This document shows, piece after piece, positions 53,084 through 60,513 of a stretch of 64,000 bases of DNA; positions within the stretch are counted from its first letter, which is position 1; every line of letters starts with the position of its first letter. The stretch lies in assembly GCA_943372195.1 (NCBI GenBank), contig CALRXS010000014.1, positions 1-64,000 of the forward strand, in the 5' to 3' direction. Under the pieces are notes generated by a model that saw only the letters and a list, made by a program, of their open reading frames with translations, made no database searches and was not told the origin of the DNA. The position numbers were made by a program, and so were the translations under genes. This DNA is from JAEYZM01 sp943372195 (GTDB lineage: Bacteria > Bacteroidota > Bacteroidia > Sphingobacteriales > Sphingobacteriaceae).

Positions 53084-53821
53084 ATGATCACAATTGCAGT
53101 ATATAATTTAAAGGGTGGTGTCGGTAAGACCGCAACCGCTGTCAACATGGCTGCGCTTGCAGCTTCTGAAGGTGATAGAACTTTACTTTGGGACTTAGAC
53201 CCACAAGGTTCGACCTCTTTTTATTATAGAGTGAAGCCGAAGGTAAAAGGCGGACTTAAAAGTTTAATCGGTAAAAATTCTGAATTGTTAGAGGCAATTA
53301 AGGAAACAGAATATGAAAATCTAGATTTAATACCGGCTGATTTAACTTTGAGAAACATGGACATTCATCTTGATGAACATAAAGCTTCTCGTAAAAAAAT
53401 TGCTGAATCAATTCAAGAATTGTCTGCTAATTATGATGCATTATTTATAGATGCGCCTCCAGGTATTTCATTGCTCTCTGAAAATATTTTTCATGCAGCA
53501 GATTTAATTCTGATGCCAATGATTCCGACTACCTTATCGATTCGTAGTTATGATATGATCATGGAGTTCTTTGATCAAAACGGACTTGATAAAACTAAAG
53601 TATGGGGCTTTTTCTCTATGTACGACTCTAGAAAAAATATGCATAATGATATTGTTGAAGAGTACACTAAGAAAAAGAAAATCTTAAAAACTACAATACC
53701 ATATTCTTCGGATGTGGAGCGTATGGGATTGTATGAAGCTCCTTTAGTTTCATATTCTACTTATTCGAAAGCTGCATTGGCATATCACGAACTTTGGGCT
53801 GAATTGAAAAAGAAATTGTAA
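53084..53821 (+). CDS. Orphan ParA-family ATPase
   Basis: A 245-residue deviant Walker-type ATPase. Motifs: YNLKGGVGKTATAVNMAALA (Walker A with the signature lysine), WDLDPQGSTS (A'), and LFIDAPPGISLLSEN (Walker B). It lacks the N-terminal helix-turn-helix of plasmid ParA and has no ParB or parS site beside it, so it is unlikely to segregate this region; it may position another cellular cargo. No close relatives are adjacent. The downstream gene is convergent with 6 bp between the stops. TATCTTTA lies 3 nt before the ATG. Confidence 0.88.
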   Translation: MITIAVYNLKGGVGKTATAVNMAALAASEGDRTLLWDLDPQGSTSFYYRVKPKVKGGLKSLIGKNSELLEAIKETEYENLDLIPADLTLRNMDIHLDEHKASRKKIAESIQELSANYDALFIDAPPGISLLSENIFHAADLILMPMIPTTLSIRSYDMIMEFFDQNGLDKTKVWGFFSMYDSRKNMHNDIVEEYTKKKKILKTTIPYSSDVERMGLYEAPLVSYSTYSKAALAYHELWAELKKKL

Positions 53822-53827
53822 AATAAT

Positions 53828-54709
53828 TTACTTCTTTCTATTTGCTAAATAAACTCCAAGTAAGATCATACTCATGCCTATGAAATGTATGATATTGAGC
53901 TGCTCGCCATCTACTATACCCCAAAATAAAGCGACAATTGGTATTAGATAAGTAACTGATGAAGCATAAACTATATTAGAAATTTGTACTAGTTTATTAA
54001 ATAGAATCAATGATAAAGCAGTGCCGAACATTGCTAATAATACTACATAGAACAATGCGTCTAAACTACCTGTCTCTAGTTGAACTCTTAATATAAAATC
54101 GGTGTGATAAAATAAGTAATAACCATATACTGGTCCGATCACCAAAAGTGCTAATGAAGATATACCCAATGCAGGTAATTTGTGTAAATACTCTTTTATT
54201 AAATTCACACTCCATGCATAACATATTGTTGCGAGAAGTATATATAAACCATAAGTATAGTTAGGATCAATACTGCCATTAGATCTCAACATAATCAATG
54301 CAATTGCGCCTAGTAAGCCTAAAACTACCCCAGCAATTCTTTGCAATGAGAAAGTCTGTTTGAAAAATACTGCCGCTACAACTAATGTAAAAATTGGGGT
54401 TAAAGTATTGAGAACTCCTGCTGTTGAACTATTCAATTTTGTTTGTGCTGTTGCAAACAATATCGCAGGTATACCATTACCTAATAAGCCAACAAGTGTT
54501 ATCATACCATAATATTTTAATGGTATTTTAAATGCATATCTTATGGTAAGTGGCAATAAAAAAAGGAAGGAGAAAAACATACGCATCGTAGCTACTTGAG
54601 CTGATGAATACACTTTTAATCCGTTCTTCATTAAAATAAATGAGCTACCCCAAATTAATGCTAATGTAACGAGTAGAATGACGGGTAAATATTGTTTTTG
54701 TTTGAGCAT
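53828..54709 (-). CDS. EamA/DMT-family transporter
   Basis: A 293-residue inner-membrane protein of the drug/metabolite transporter superfamily, with ten hydrophobic helices in two EamA repeats. The first repeat starts LPVILLVTLALIWGSSFILM and ends in the LTPIFTLVVAAVFF region; the second begins near residue 155 (YGLYILLATICYAWSVNLIK). ATG 54709 gives the family-typical start; an in-frame ATG at 54757 would add 16 polar residues and lie upstream of two TAnnTTTG boxes. Members export amino acids, drugs or other small compounds; the substrate cannot be told from the sequence. Confidence 0.9.
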   Translation of the reverse strand: MLKQKQYLPVILLVTLALIWGSSFILMKNGLKVYSSAQVATMRMFFSFLFLLPLTIRYAFKIPLKYYGMITLVGLLGNGIPAILFATAQTKLNSSTAGVLNTLTPIFTLVVAAVFFKQTFSLQRIAGVVLGLLGAIALIMLRSNGSIDPNYTYGLYILLATICYAWSVNLIKEYLHKLPALGISSLALLVIGPVYGYYLFYHTDFILRVQLETGSLDALFYVVLLAMFGTALSLILFNKLVQISNIVYASSVTYLIPIVALFWGIVDGEQLNIIHFIGMSMILLGVYLANRKK

Positions 54710-54723
54710 CTTGATTGTCGCCA

Positions 54724-54741
54724 CAAACTTAAACAAATCTA
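54724..54741 (-). promoter_or_regulatory. Two -7 elements upstream of the EamA gene
   Basis: On the minus strand TAGATTTG (54741-54734) and TAAGTTTG (54731-54724) both match TAnnTTTG. They support the start at 54709. Confidence 0.4.
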
Positions 54742-54747
54742 ATTCGA

Positions 54748-54774
54748 TTGATAGCATATATTTTTATATTTTTA
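54748..54774 (+). promoter_or_regulatory. Probable recG promoter
   Basis: TTG (54748-54750), 16 bp, TATTTTTA (54767-54774), then 4 nt to ATG 54779. Confidence 0.35.
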
Positions 54775-54778
54775 AGCG

Positions 54779-56878
54779 ATGAGTTTTTTCGATACACCCA
54801 TAGAGTATTTAAAGGGAATTGGTCCGGCGAAGGCAGAAGTAATCAACAAAGAGTTGGGTATTTTTACCTTTGGCGATTTCATTAAACATTACCCATATAG
54901 ATATATCGACAAAACTCAGTTCTATAAAATAGAAGATGTAAATCAAGATTTGCCATACATACAATTCAGAGCAAAAATCGTAAGTAAACAAGTAATTGGA
55001 GAGAGAAGAGGTAAGCGTTTAGTAGCAGTTGCTGAAGATGATACTGGCTTATTGGAACTAGTTTGGTTTCAAGGCTTGAAGTGGGTTGATAAGGGTTTAG
55101 TGATCGGACAAGAGTATGTAGTTTTTGGCAAGCCTAATTATTTTGGGGCGAAGGTAAATATTGTGCATCCTGAATTAGAATTATTAAAAGATTTCAAACC
55201 TGAGAGTGCTACAGCTTTACAACCGGTTTATTCATCTACTGAAAAATTAAAAATATTTTTTCTCGACTCTAAAGGTATACTTAAACTGCAAAAGCAATTA
55301 ATGCTACTTGCTGAGAAAGAAATAAAAGAATTTTTACCTGAAAATGTTCTTTCGAAATACAAGATGATGCCAAGGGCAGAAGCGATGCGTGAGATACATT
55401 TCCCTACTTCATTAAAAAATTTACAAAGAGCTCAAGCAAGATTAAAATTTGAAGAATTATTTTTGATTCAAGTAAAATTACTTAGAGCGAATAAAGGAAG
55501 AAAGCTTAATACCAAAGGATTTATTTTCTCGAAAGTTGGTGATTATTTTAATCATTTTTTTCATAATGAATTACCATTTGAATTAACAAATGCTCAGAAG
55601 AGAGTAATAAAAGAAATTCGTATCGATACAAATACGGGCCGACAAATGAATCGTCTTTTGCAAGGTGATGTGGGTTCAGGTAAAACAATTGTAGCATTAT
55701 TGACAATGTTATTAGCAATCGACAATGGTTTTCAAGCATGCTTGATGGCGCCCACTGAAATACTTGCACAGCAACACTTCCAGGGCTTGAAAGAGCTTTT
55801 GAAAAACATGGATGTTAATATTAGAATTCTAACAGGCTCAACAAAAACTAAAGAACGAAAAGAAATTCTCGAAGAACTCTCATCCGGAAAAATAAATATA
55901 CTATTGGGTACGCATGCATTAATCGAAGACCCAGTAGTATTTAAAAATTTAGGCATGGTTATTATCGATGAACAGCATCGATTTGGTGTACAACAAAGAG
56001 CAAAGCTTTGGAAAAAAAATGTGGAACCTCCGCACGTTTTAGTTATGACTGCGACACCTATACCAAGAACTTTAGCCATGACTCTTTATGGTGATTTAGA
56101 TACTTCAGTAATTGATGAATTACCAAAAGGTAGAAAGCCTATTGAAACAGTACATCAGTATGAATCGCAACGATTGAAATTATTTGGATTCATGCAAAAA
56201 GAAATTGAGAAAGGCAGACAAGTATATATCGTTTACCCATTGATTAAAGAGTCTGAGAAATTAGATTTATTAAATTTAGAAGAAGGCTATCAAAATATTA
56301 TTAAAGTTTTTGAACCACCAAAATACAGAGTGAGTATTGTACATGGCAAAATGAAAGCATCAGACAAAGACATGGAGATGCAACAATTTGTTGAAGGTAA
56401 AACACAAATAATGGTGGCGACAACTGTAATTGAAGTTGGAGTGAACGTGCCAAATGCTTCGGTGATGGTGATAGAGAATGCTGAGCGATTTGGTTTATCG
56501 CAATTACATCAGCTAAGAGGTAGAGTAGGAAGAGGAGCCGAGCAATCGTATTGTATTTTGATGAGTGGAGATAAATTAAGTAATGATGCTAAAACTCGAC
56601 TACAAACAATGGTGAAAACGAACAACGGATTTGAAATTGCTGAGATTGATTTACAATTGAGAGGTCCGGGTGATTTGCAAGGCACACAACAAAGTGGGGT
56701 CTTAGATTTACATATTGCCGATTTAGCGAAAGACCAAAAAATTCTGCAAGAAGCTCGTAATACAGCCCAAGAAATACTAGATGAAGACCCTTTGTTGAAC
56801 CATCCGCAGTATGAACTATTGAAAAAATATATGTCGGCTTCAAGTAGGCTGAGGGAGTCATGGGACCGTATTTCATAA
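54779..56878 (+). CDS. recG: ATP-dependent DNA helicase RecG
   Basis: A 699-residue superfamily 2 helicase that remodels stalled forks and branched DNA. The N-terminal wedge domain (about 1-220; starts PIEYLKGIGPAKAEV with a helix-hairpin-helix) precedes the helicase core: Walker A GDVGSGKTIVALL, APTEILAQQH, DEQHRFGVQQR, ATPIPRTLAMTLYGDLDTS and, at the end, the motif RFGLSQLHQLRGRVGRG. All landmarks and the length are normal. It diverges from the EamA transporter gene; its own probable -7 box (TATTTTTA) lies 4 nt before the ATG. Confidence 0.97.
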   Translation: MSFFDTPIEYLKGIGPAKAEVINKELGIFTFGDFIKHYPYRYIDKTQFYKIEDVNQDLPYIQFRAKIVSKQVIGERRGKRLVAVAEDDTGLLELVWFQGLKWVDKGLVIGQEYVVFGKPNYFGAKVNIVHPELELLKDFKPESATALQPVYSSTEKLKIFFLDSKGILKLQKQLMLLAEKEIKEFLPENVLSKYKMMPRAEAMREIHFPTSLKNLQRAQARLKFEELFLIQVKLLRANKGRKLNTKGFIFSKVGDYFNHFFHNELPFELTNAQKRVIKEIRIDTNTGRQMNRLLQGDVGSGKTIVALLTMLLAIDNGFQACLMAPTEILAQQHFQGLKELLKNMDVNIRILTGSTKTKERKEILEELSSGKINILLGTHALIEDPVVFKNLGMVIIDEQHRFGVQQRAKLWKKNVEPPHVLVMTATPIPRTLAMTLYGDLDTSVIDELPKGRKPIETVHQYESQRLKLFGFMQKEIEKGRQVYIVYPLIKESEKLDLLNLEEGYQNIIKVFEPPKYRVSIVHGKMKASDKDMEMQQFVEGKTQIMVATTVIEVGVNVPNASVMVIENAERFGLSQLHQLRGRVGRGAEQSYCILMSGDKLSNDAKTRLQTMVKTNNGFEIAEIDLQLRGPGDLQGTQQSGVLDLHIADLAKDQKILQEARNTAQEILDEDPLLNHPQYELLKKYMSASSRLRESWDRIS

Positions 56879-56945
56879 ATTTTTAATATTTTGTTAAAAC
56901 ACTTTTGGCAATAAGGGGTTATGATTTAATTAAACAGGTAGAAAG

Positions 56946-57893
56946 ATGAGATTGATAGTTCCACGCCCATGGATGCAGTATTTATTAATGAGTGCAGGTA
57001 TATATAATATACTTTGGGGTACTATTGCTCTAATTAAGCCTAATTATTTTCTTACACAATTACACATGAGTTTTGCAAACTCTGAAATGATTTCTAAGGC
57101 TATTGGAGTTTTAGAGATTGTATTCGGACTTGCATATATATTAGCTAGTCAAAAGCCATTTAAGCATTGGTTGATCATATTTGTAGGCTTTGTAGTTAAA
57201 TTCATTGTCAGCTTTTCATTCATATTTTATCTATATCAACAAGTTGCACCAGAGCAAATGATGGTGATGATAATGGCCAATGATATTATATGGTTATTGC
57301 CTTTTGGTGTAATATTGTTTCAAGCTTTTAATCATTATCAAAGTACGCGTGAATTGGAAGCCTATGACATGAACCCTAGAAAGTTGAAGTCATTAGGTAG
57401 CATCTATACGAACAATGGAATGTCGCTACAAGAGCATACAGATAATTGGCCAACAATGTTGGTTTTCTTACGTCACTTCGGATGTAATTTTTGTAGAGAA
57501 ACTTTAAAAGAAATTTCCAATTCTAGAAAGCAAATTGAGTCAGAAGGAACAAGAATTGTATTTGTTCATTTGGTGGATGATGCAAAAGCTCAAGAGATTA
57601 CAGAACAATATGGTTTAGGTGACTTGCCAAGAATTTCAGATCCTGAGAAAAAGATTTATAAAGCGTTCGGACTTAACAGAGCGAATTTAAAACAGTTGTT
57701 TGGTGTTAACGTAATCGTAAGGGGCGTACAACATATATTCCAATTGAATTTACCAAGACCATTTATCGGTGATGCATTTCAGATGCCTGGCATTTTCGTA
57801 ATACACAAAGGCATGGTGGTTCAAACATTCAAACATACTTCATTGGCTGATAGGCCTGATTATATTGAGCTAGCAAGGGTTAGAGAAAATTAA
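56946..57893 (+). CDS. Membrane-anchored peroxiredoxin-like (AhpC-TSA_2/PRXL2) protein
   Basis: A 315-residue fusion. The N-terminal 125 residues hold four hydrophobic helices (about 11-30, 46-64, 72-95 and 105-124; YLLMSAGIYNILWGTIALIK), resembling DoxX-like membrane proteins. The rest is a thioredoxin-fold PRXL2 domain with the active-site pair in FLRHFGCNFCRETLKEI (CxxC) and DLPRISDPEKKIYKAFGL. Free PRXL2 proteins are soluble, so the fusion would place the redox site at the inner membrane. Whether it faces the cytoplasm or periplasm cannot be told. Substrate unknown; no oxidase is adjacent. Confidence 0.82.
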   Translation: MRLIVPRPWMQYLLMSAGIYNILWGTIALIKPNYFLTQLHMSFANSEMISKAIGVLEIVFGLAYILASQKPFKHWLIIFVGFVVKFIVSFSFIFYLYQQVAPEQMMVMIMANDIIWLLPFGVILFQAFNHYQSTRELEAYDMNPRKLKSLGSIYTNNGMSLQEHTDNWPTMLVFLRHFGCNFCRETLKEISNSRKQIESEGTRIVFVHLVDDAKAQEITEQYGLGDLPRISDPEKKIYKAFGLNRANLKQLFGVNVIVRGVQHIFQLNLPRPFIGDAFQMPGIFVIHKGMVVQTFKHTSLADRPDYIELARVREN

Positions 57894-57897
57894 ATCG

Positions 57898-57927
57898 ATT
57901 TTTGTTCAACAAAAATTTTATTCTTTT
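57898..57927 (+). terminator. Weak A/T-rich terminator
   Basis: ATTTTTGTT (57898-57906) pairs with AACAAAAAT (57908-57916), followed by a T-rich stretch. A/T-only stems are weak, so this is tentative. Confidence 0.4.
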
Positions 57928-57989
57928 TTACTAAATCAAATTTTGTATAATATTAATGTATTCTTAAAATATTGTATGCATAAAATTGC

Positions 57990-57997
57990 TACATTTG
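57990..57997 (+). promoter_or_regulatory. -7 element of the deoxyhypusine synthase-like gene
   Basis: TACATTTG matches TAnnTTTG, with TTG at 57972-57974 (spacer 15 bp, short) and ATG 58016 18 nt downstream. Confidence 0.45.
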
Positions 57998-58015
57998 CGA
58001 GATTATTTAATACTT

Positions 58016-58993
58016 ATGACACAAAAAGGACCTATTTCTCAATTCATTGAGAAAAACTACTTACACTTCAATGCAGCAGCATTAGTTGATGCTGCGAAAG
58101 GTTACGAAACACATTTATTAGAAGGCGGAAAAATGATGGTGACTCTTGCAGGTGCAATGAGTACAGCAGAGTTGGGTATTTCTTTTGCTGAAATGATTCG
58201 TCAAGGTAAGGTTGATATTATTTCTTGTACAGGTGCTAACCTTGAAGAAGATATCATGAACTTAGTTGCGCACTCTCATTACAAAAGAGTGCCTAATTAC
58301 AGAGATTTAAGTCCGCAAGAAGAATGGGATTTATTAGAGAACGGATTTAATCGTGTAACAGACACTTGTATCCCTGAAGAAGAGGCGTTTAGAAGAATTC
58401 AAAAACATATTTATAAGCAATGGAAAACTGCAGAAGAGAGCAATGAACGCTTTTTTCCGCATGAGTACATGTACAAAATGTTATTGTCTGGTGAGATGGA
58501 GCAATACTATGAAATCGATCCGAAGAACTCATGGATGATTGCAGCAGCAGAAAGAAATATTCCAATTATAGTACCAGGTTGGGAAGACAGTACAATGGGT
58601 AATATCTTCGCTTCATATTGTATTAAGGGTGAATTAAAACCTAGTACGATGAAGAGCGGTATTGAATACATGATTTGGTTAAGTGAGTGGTACAGAGCAA
58701 ATTCAGCAGGTAAAGGTGTTGGTTTCTTCCAAATTGGTGGTGGTATTGCGGGTGATTTCCCTATTTGTGTAGTGCCAATGATGTATCAAGATTTAGAATG
58801 GCATGATGTTCCATTCTGGAGTTATTTCTGCCAGATATCAGATTCTACTACATCTTATGGATCTTATTCAGGAGCAGTACCTAATGAAAAAATCACTTGG
58901 GGTAAGCTAGATATTAATACACCTAAGTTCATAGTAGAGTCAGATGCAACGATAGTAGCACCTCTGATATTTGCTTGGATATTAGGTCAATAA
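58016..58993 (+). CDS. Deoxyhypusine synthase-like protein
   Basis: A 325-residue NAD-dependent enzyme of the deoxyhypusine synthase family. The sequence keeps VTLAGAMSTAELGISFAEM, CTGANLEEDIMNLVAH, the WEDSTMGNIFASYC segment, and ITWGKLD, whose lysine matches the catalytic Lys of human deoxyhypusine synthase. Bacteria have no eIF5A, so the natural substrate must differ; homospermidine synthesis from spermidine or putrescine is a known activity of related bacterial enzymes. I chose ATG 58016 over the in-frame ATG at 57986 because the TACATTTG box lies between them. No polyamine genes are nearby. Confidence 0.88.
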   Translation: MTQKGPISQFIEKNYLHFNAAALVDAAKGYETHLLEGGKMMVTLAGAMSTAELGISFAEMIRQGKVDIISCTGANLEEDIMNLVAHSHYKRVPNYRDLSPQEEWDLLENGFNRVTDTCIPEEEAFRRIQKHIYKQWKTAEESNERFFPHEYMYKMLLSGEMEQYYEIDPKNSWMIAAAERNIPIIVPGWEDSTMGNIFASYCIKGELKPSTMKSGIEYMIWLSEWYRANSAGKGVGFFQIGGGIAGDFPICVVPMMYQDLEWHDVPFWSYFCQISDSTTSYGSYSGAVPNEKITWGKLDINTPKFIVESDATIVAPLIFAWILGQ

Positions 58994-59004
58994 ATTTGAG
59001 TAGA

Positions 59005-59044
59005 TTTTGAATGATTCTAAAGCTTTATTTAGAATCATTCAAAA
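59005..59044. other. Perfect 16-bp hairpin without T tract
   Basis: TTTTGAATGATTCTAA (59005-59020) and TTAGAATCATTCAAAA (59029-59044) pair perfectly around AGCTTTAT. No T run follows on either strand, so it is not a standard terminator; it may still end the 58016-58993 transcript or protect its 3' end. Confidence 0.5.
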
Positions 59045-59062
59045 TAAATTATATTGTCAGAA

Positions 59063-59097
59063 TTTTGTCAGTGTAATGAAATAATATTCTATTTTTG
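59063..59097 (+). promoter_or_regulatory. Promoter of the alternative complex III operon
   Basis: TTTTG (59063-59067), 22 bp, TATTTTTG (59090-59097). The transcript would start near 59103, leaving a leader of about 97 nt before ATG 59200, in which I see no known riboswitch. Confidence 0.55.
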
Positions 59098-59199
59098 CCA
59101 CTCTAAGAGTGTTTTTTAACCATCGTTAAAAGCATTTTTAGGGCTAATAAAAAGTAAATCAAAGTATTATTAATTTTAAGAGATTAATTATCATCAGAT

Positions 59200-60477
59200 A
59201 TGGGTTTTCATTTCTCCATTACTAAAAAGCTCAACTTACGTTCAATTATTGTATTGGCAGTGCTAATACTAGGCTTTGCAAAAGTGAACGCACAAGATGT
59301 AGCAGCAGGTGAAAGTATTTTCAAGGCTAATTGTACAGCATGTCACGCGATCGATCGTCAAGTGATAGGTCCTGCGTTGAAAGACGTAGAATCACGTTGG
59401 GCAGACAAAGCAACATTGAAAAAATTCATCTTGAATTCGCAAGCAGTCATTAAAGGTGGCGATAAATACGCGAACGAGCTTTACCAAAAGTATAACCAAA
59501 CAGTGATGCCTAATCAGAATCTATCAGATGCTGAATTAGAAAACTTATTGGCTTACATTAAAGAAGCACCAAACAAGAAAGCAGCAGCAACAGCTGATGC
59601 TGGTGCAGCAGCAGCAACAACTACAGATGGTACATCGATTAACAATTACACAATAGGTGGTATCATATTATTAATTGTTGTTTTAATCATTGTGATTTTT
59701 GTATTGAACAGAGTGATTGGTTCACTTGAGCGTTTAGTACGAGTTAAGAACGGGGAAATACTTGAGGCTATAGTTAAAGCTGTAAAAGAAAAAGTATCAA
59801 CATTCAGATGGATACTTTTAAACAAGAAAAAAGTTTTCTTTGGTGCTGCATTATTCTTTATTGTTTTCTCTGTATGGGGATGGAATCAAATGTCAAGTAT
59901 TGGTATACAACAAGGTTACCAACCAGCACAACCAATTAAATTCTCACACGAATTACACGCAGGTGTTAACCAAATCAATTGTCAATACTGTCACTCTGGA
60001 GCATTCAAATCTAAGAATGCAAGTATACCTTCATTAAACGTTTGTATGAACTGTCATAACTATGTTCAAGCAACTGAAAAATATGATGGAGAAATTTCAC
60101 CAGAGATCAAAAAGATTTACACAGCATTAGATTATAACCCCGACACACGTACTTATGGTGAAAACCCTAAGCCAGTTGAGTGGGTACGTATTCACAACTT
60201 ACCTGACTTCGCTTACTTCAACCACAGTCAACATACAACTGTTGCAGGTGTTGAATGTCAAACTTGTCATGGTCCGATTGAAAAAATGCCTGAAGTTTAC
60301 CAATACTCACCATTAACAATGGGATGGTGTATTGACTGTCACAGAAAGACAGAAGTAAATTCTAAAGGAAATGCATACTATGATAAAGTGTTAGCTGCTC
60401 ACGAAGAGATTAAGAATGGCAAGAAAGTTACTGCAGCTATGCTTGGAGGTTTAGAGTGCGTTAAGTGTCACTATTAA
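59200..60477 (+). CDS. actA: Alternative complex III cytochrome c subunit with six heme sites
   Basis: A 425-residue membrane cytochrome that passes electrons from the quinol-oxidising complex III analogue to cytochrome oxidase. Six CxxCH motifs are present: CTACH (45-49), then CQYCH, CMNCH, CQTCH, CIDCH and CVKCH in the C-terminal half. The classical ActA has the five of the second group; here one further mono-heme cytochrome c domain (about 33-125, ending LLAYIKEAP) sits at the N-terminus, joined by two hydrophobic helices (near 152-172 and 212-232). Signal peptide at 1-31. It is followed by actB and actC. A clear promoter lies about 100 bp upstream. Confidence 0.92.
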   Translation: MGFHFSITKKLNLRSIIVLAVLILGFAKVNAQDVAAGESIFKANCTACHAIDRQVIGPALKDVESRWADKATLKKFILNSQAVIKGGDKYANELYQKYNQTVMPNQNLSDAELENLLAYIKEAPNKKAAATADAGAAAATTTDGTSINNYTIGGIILLIVVLIIVIFVLNRVIGSLERLVRVKNGEILEAIVKAVKEKVSTFRWILLNKKKVFFGAALFFIVFSVWGWNQMSSIGIQQGYQPAQPIKFSHELHAGVNQINCQYCHSGAFKSKNASIPSLNVCMNCHNYVQATEKYDGEISPEIKKIYTALDYNPDTRTYGENPKPVEWVRIHNLPDFAYFNHSQHTTVAGVECQTCHGPIEKMPEVYQYSPLTMGWCIDCHRKTEVNSKGNAYYDKVLAAHEEIKNGKKVTAAMLGGLECVKCHY

Positions 60478-60513
60478 TATTATTGTTGATTTAATTCGAT
60501 ACCATATATACAA

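Noticed and set aside
53822..53860. Possible terminator between parA and the EamA gene
   Set aside because: Only a weak A/T-rich partial palindrome is visible.
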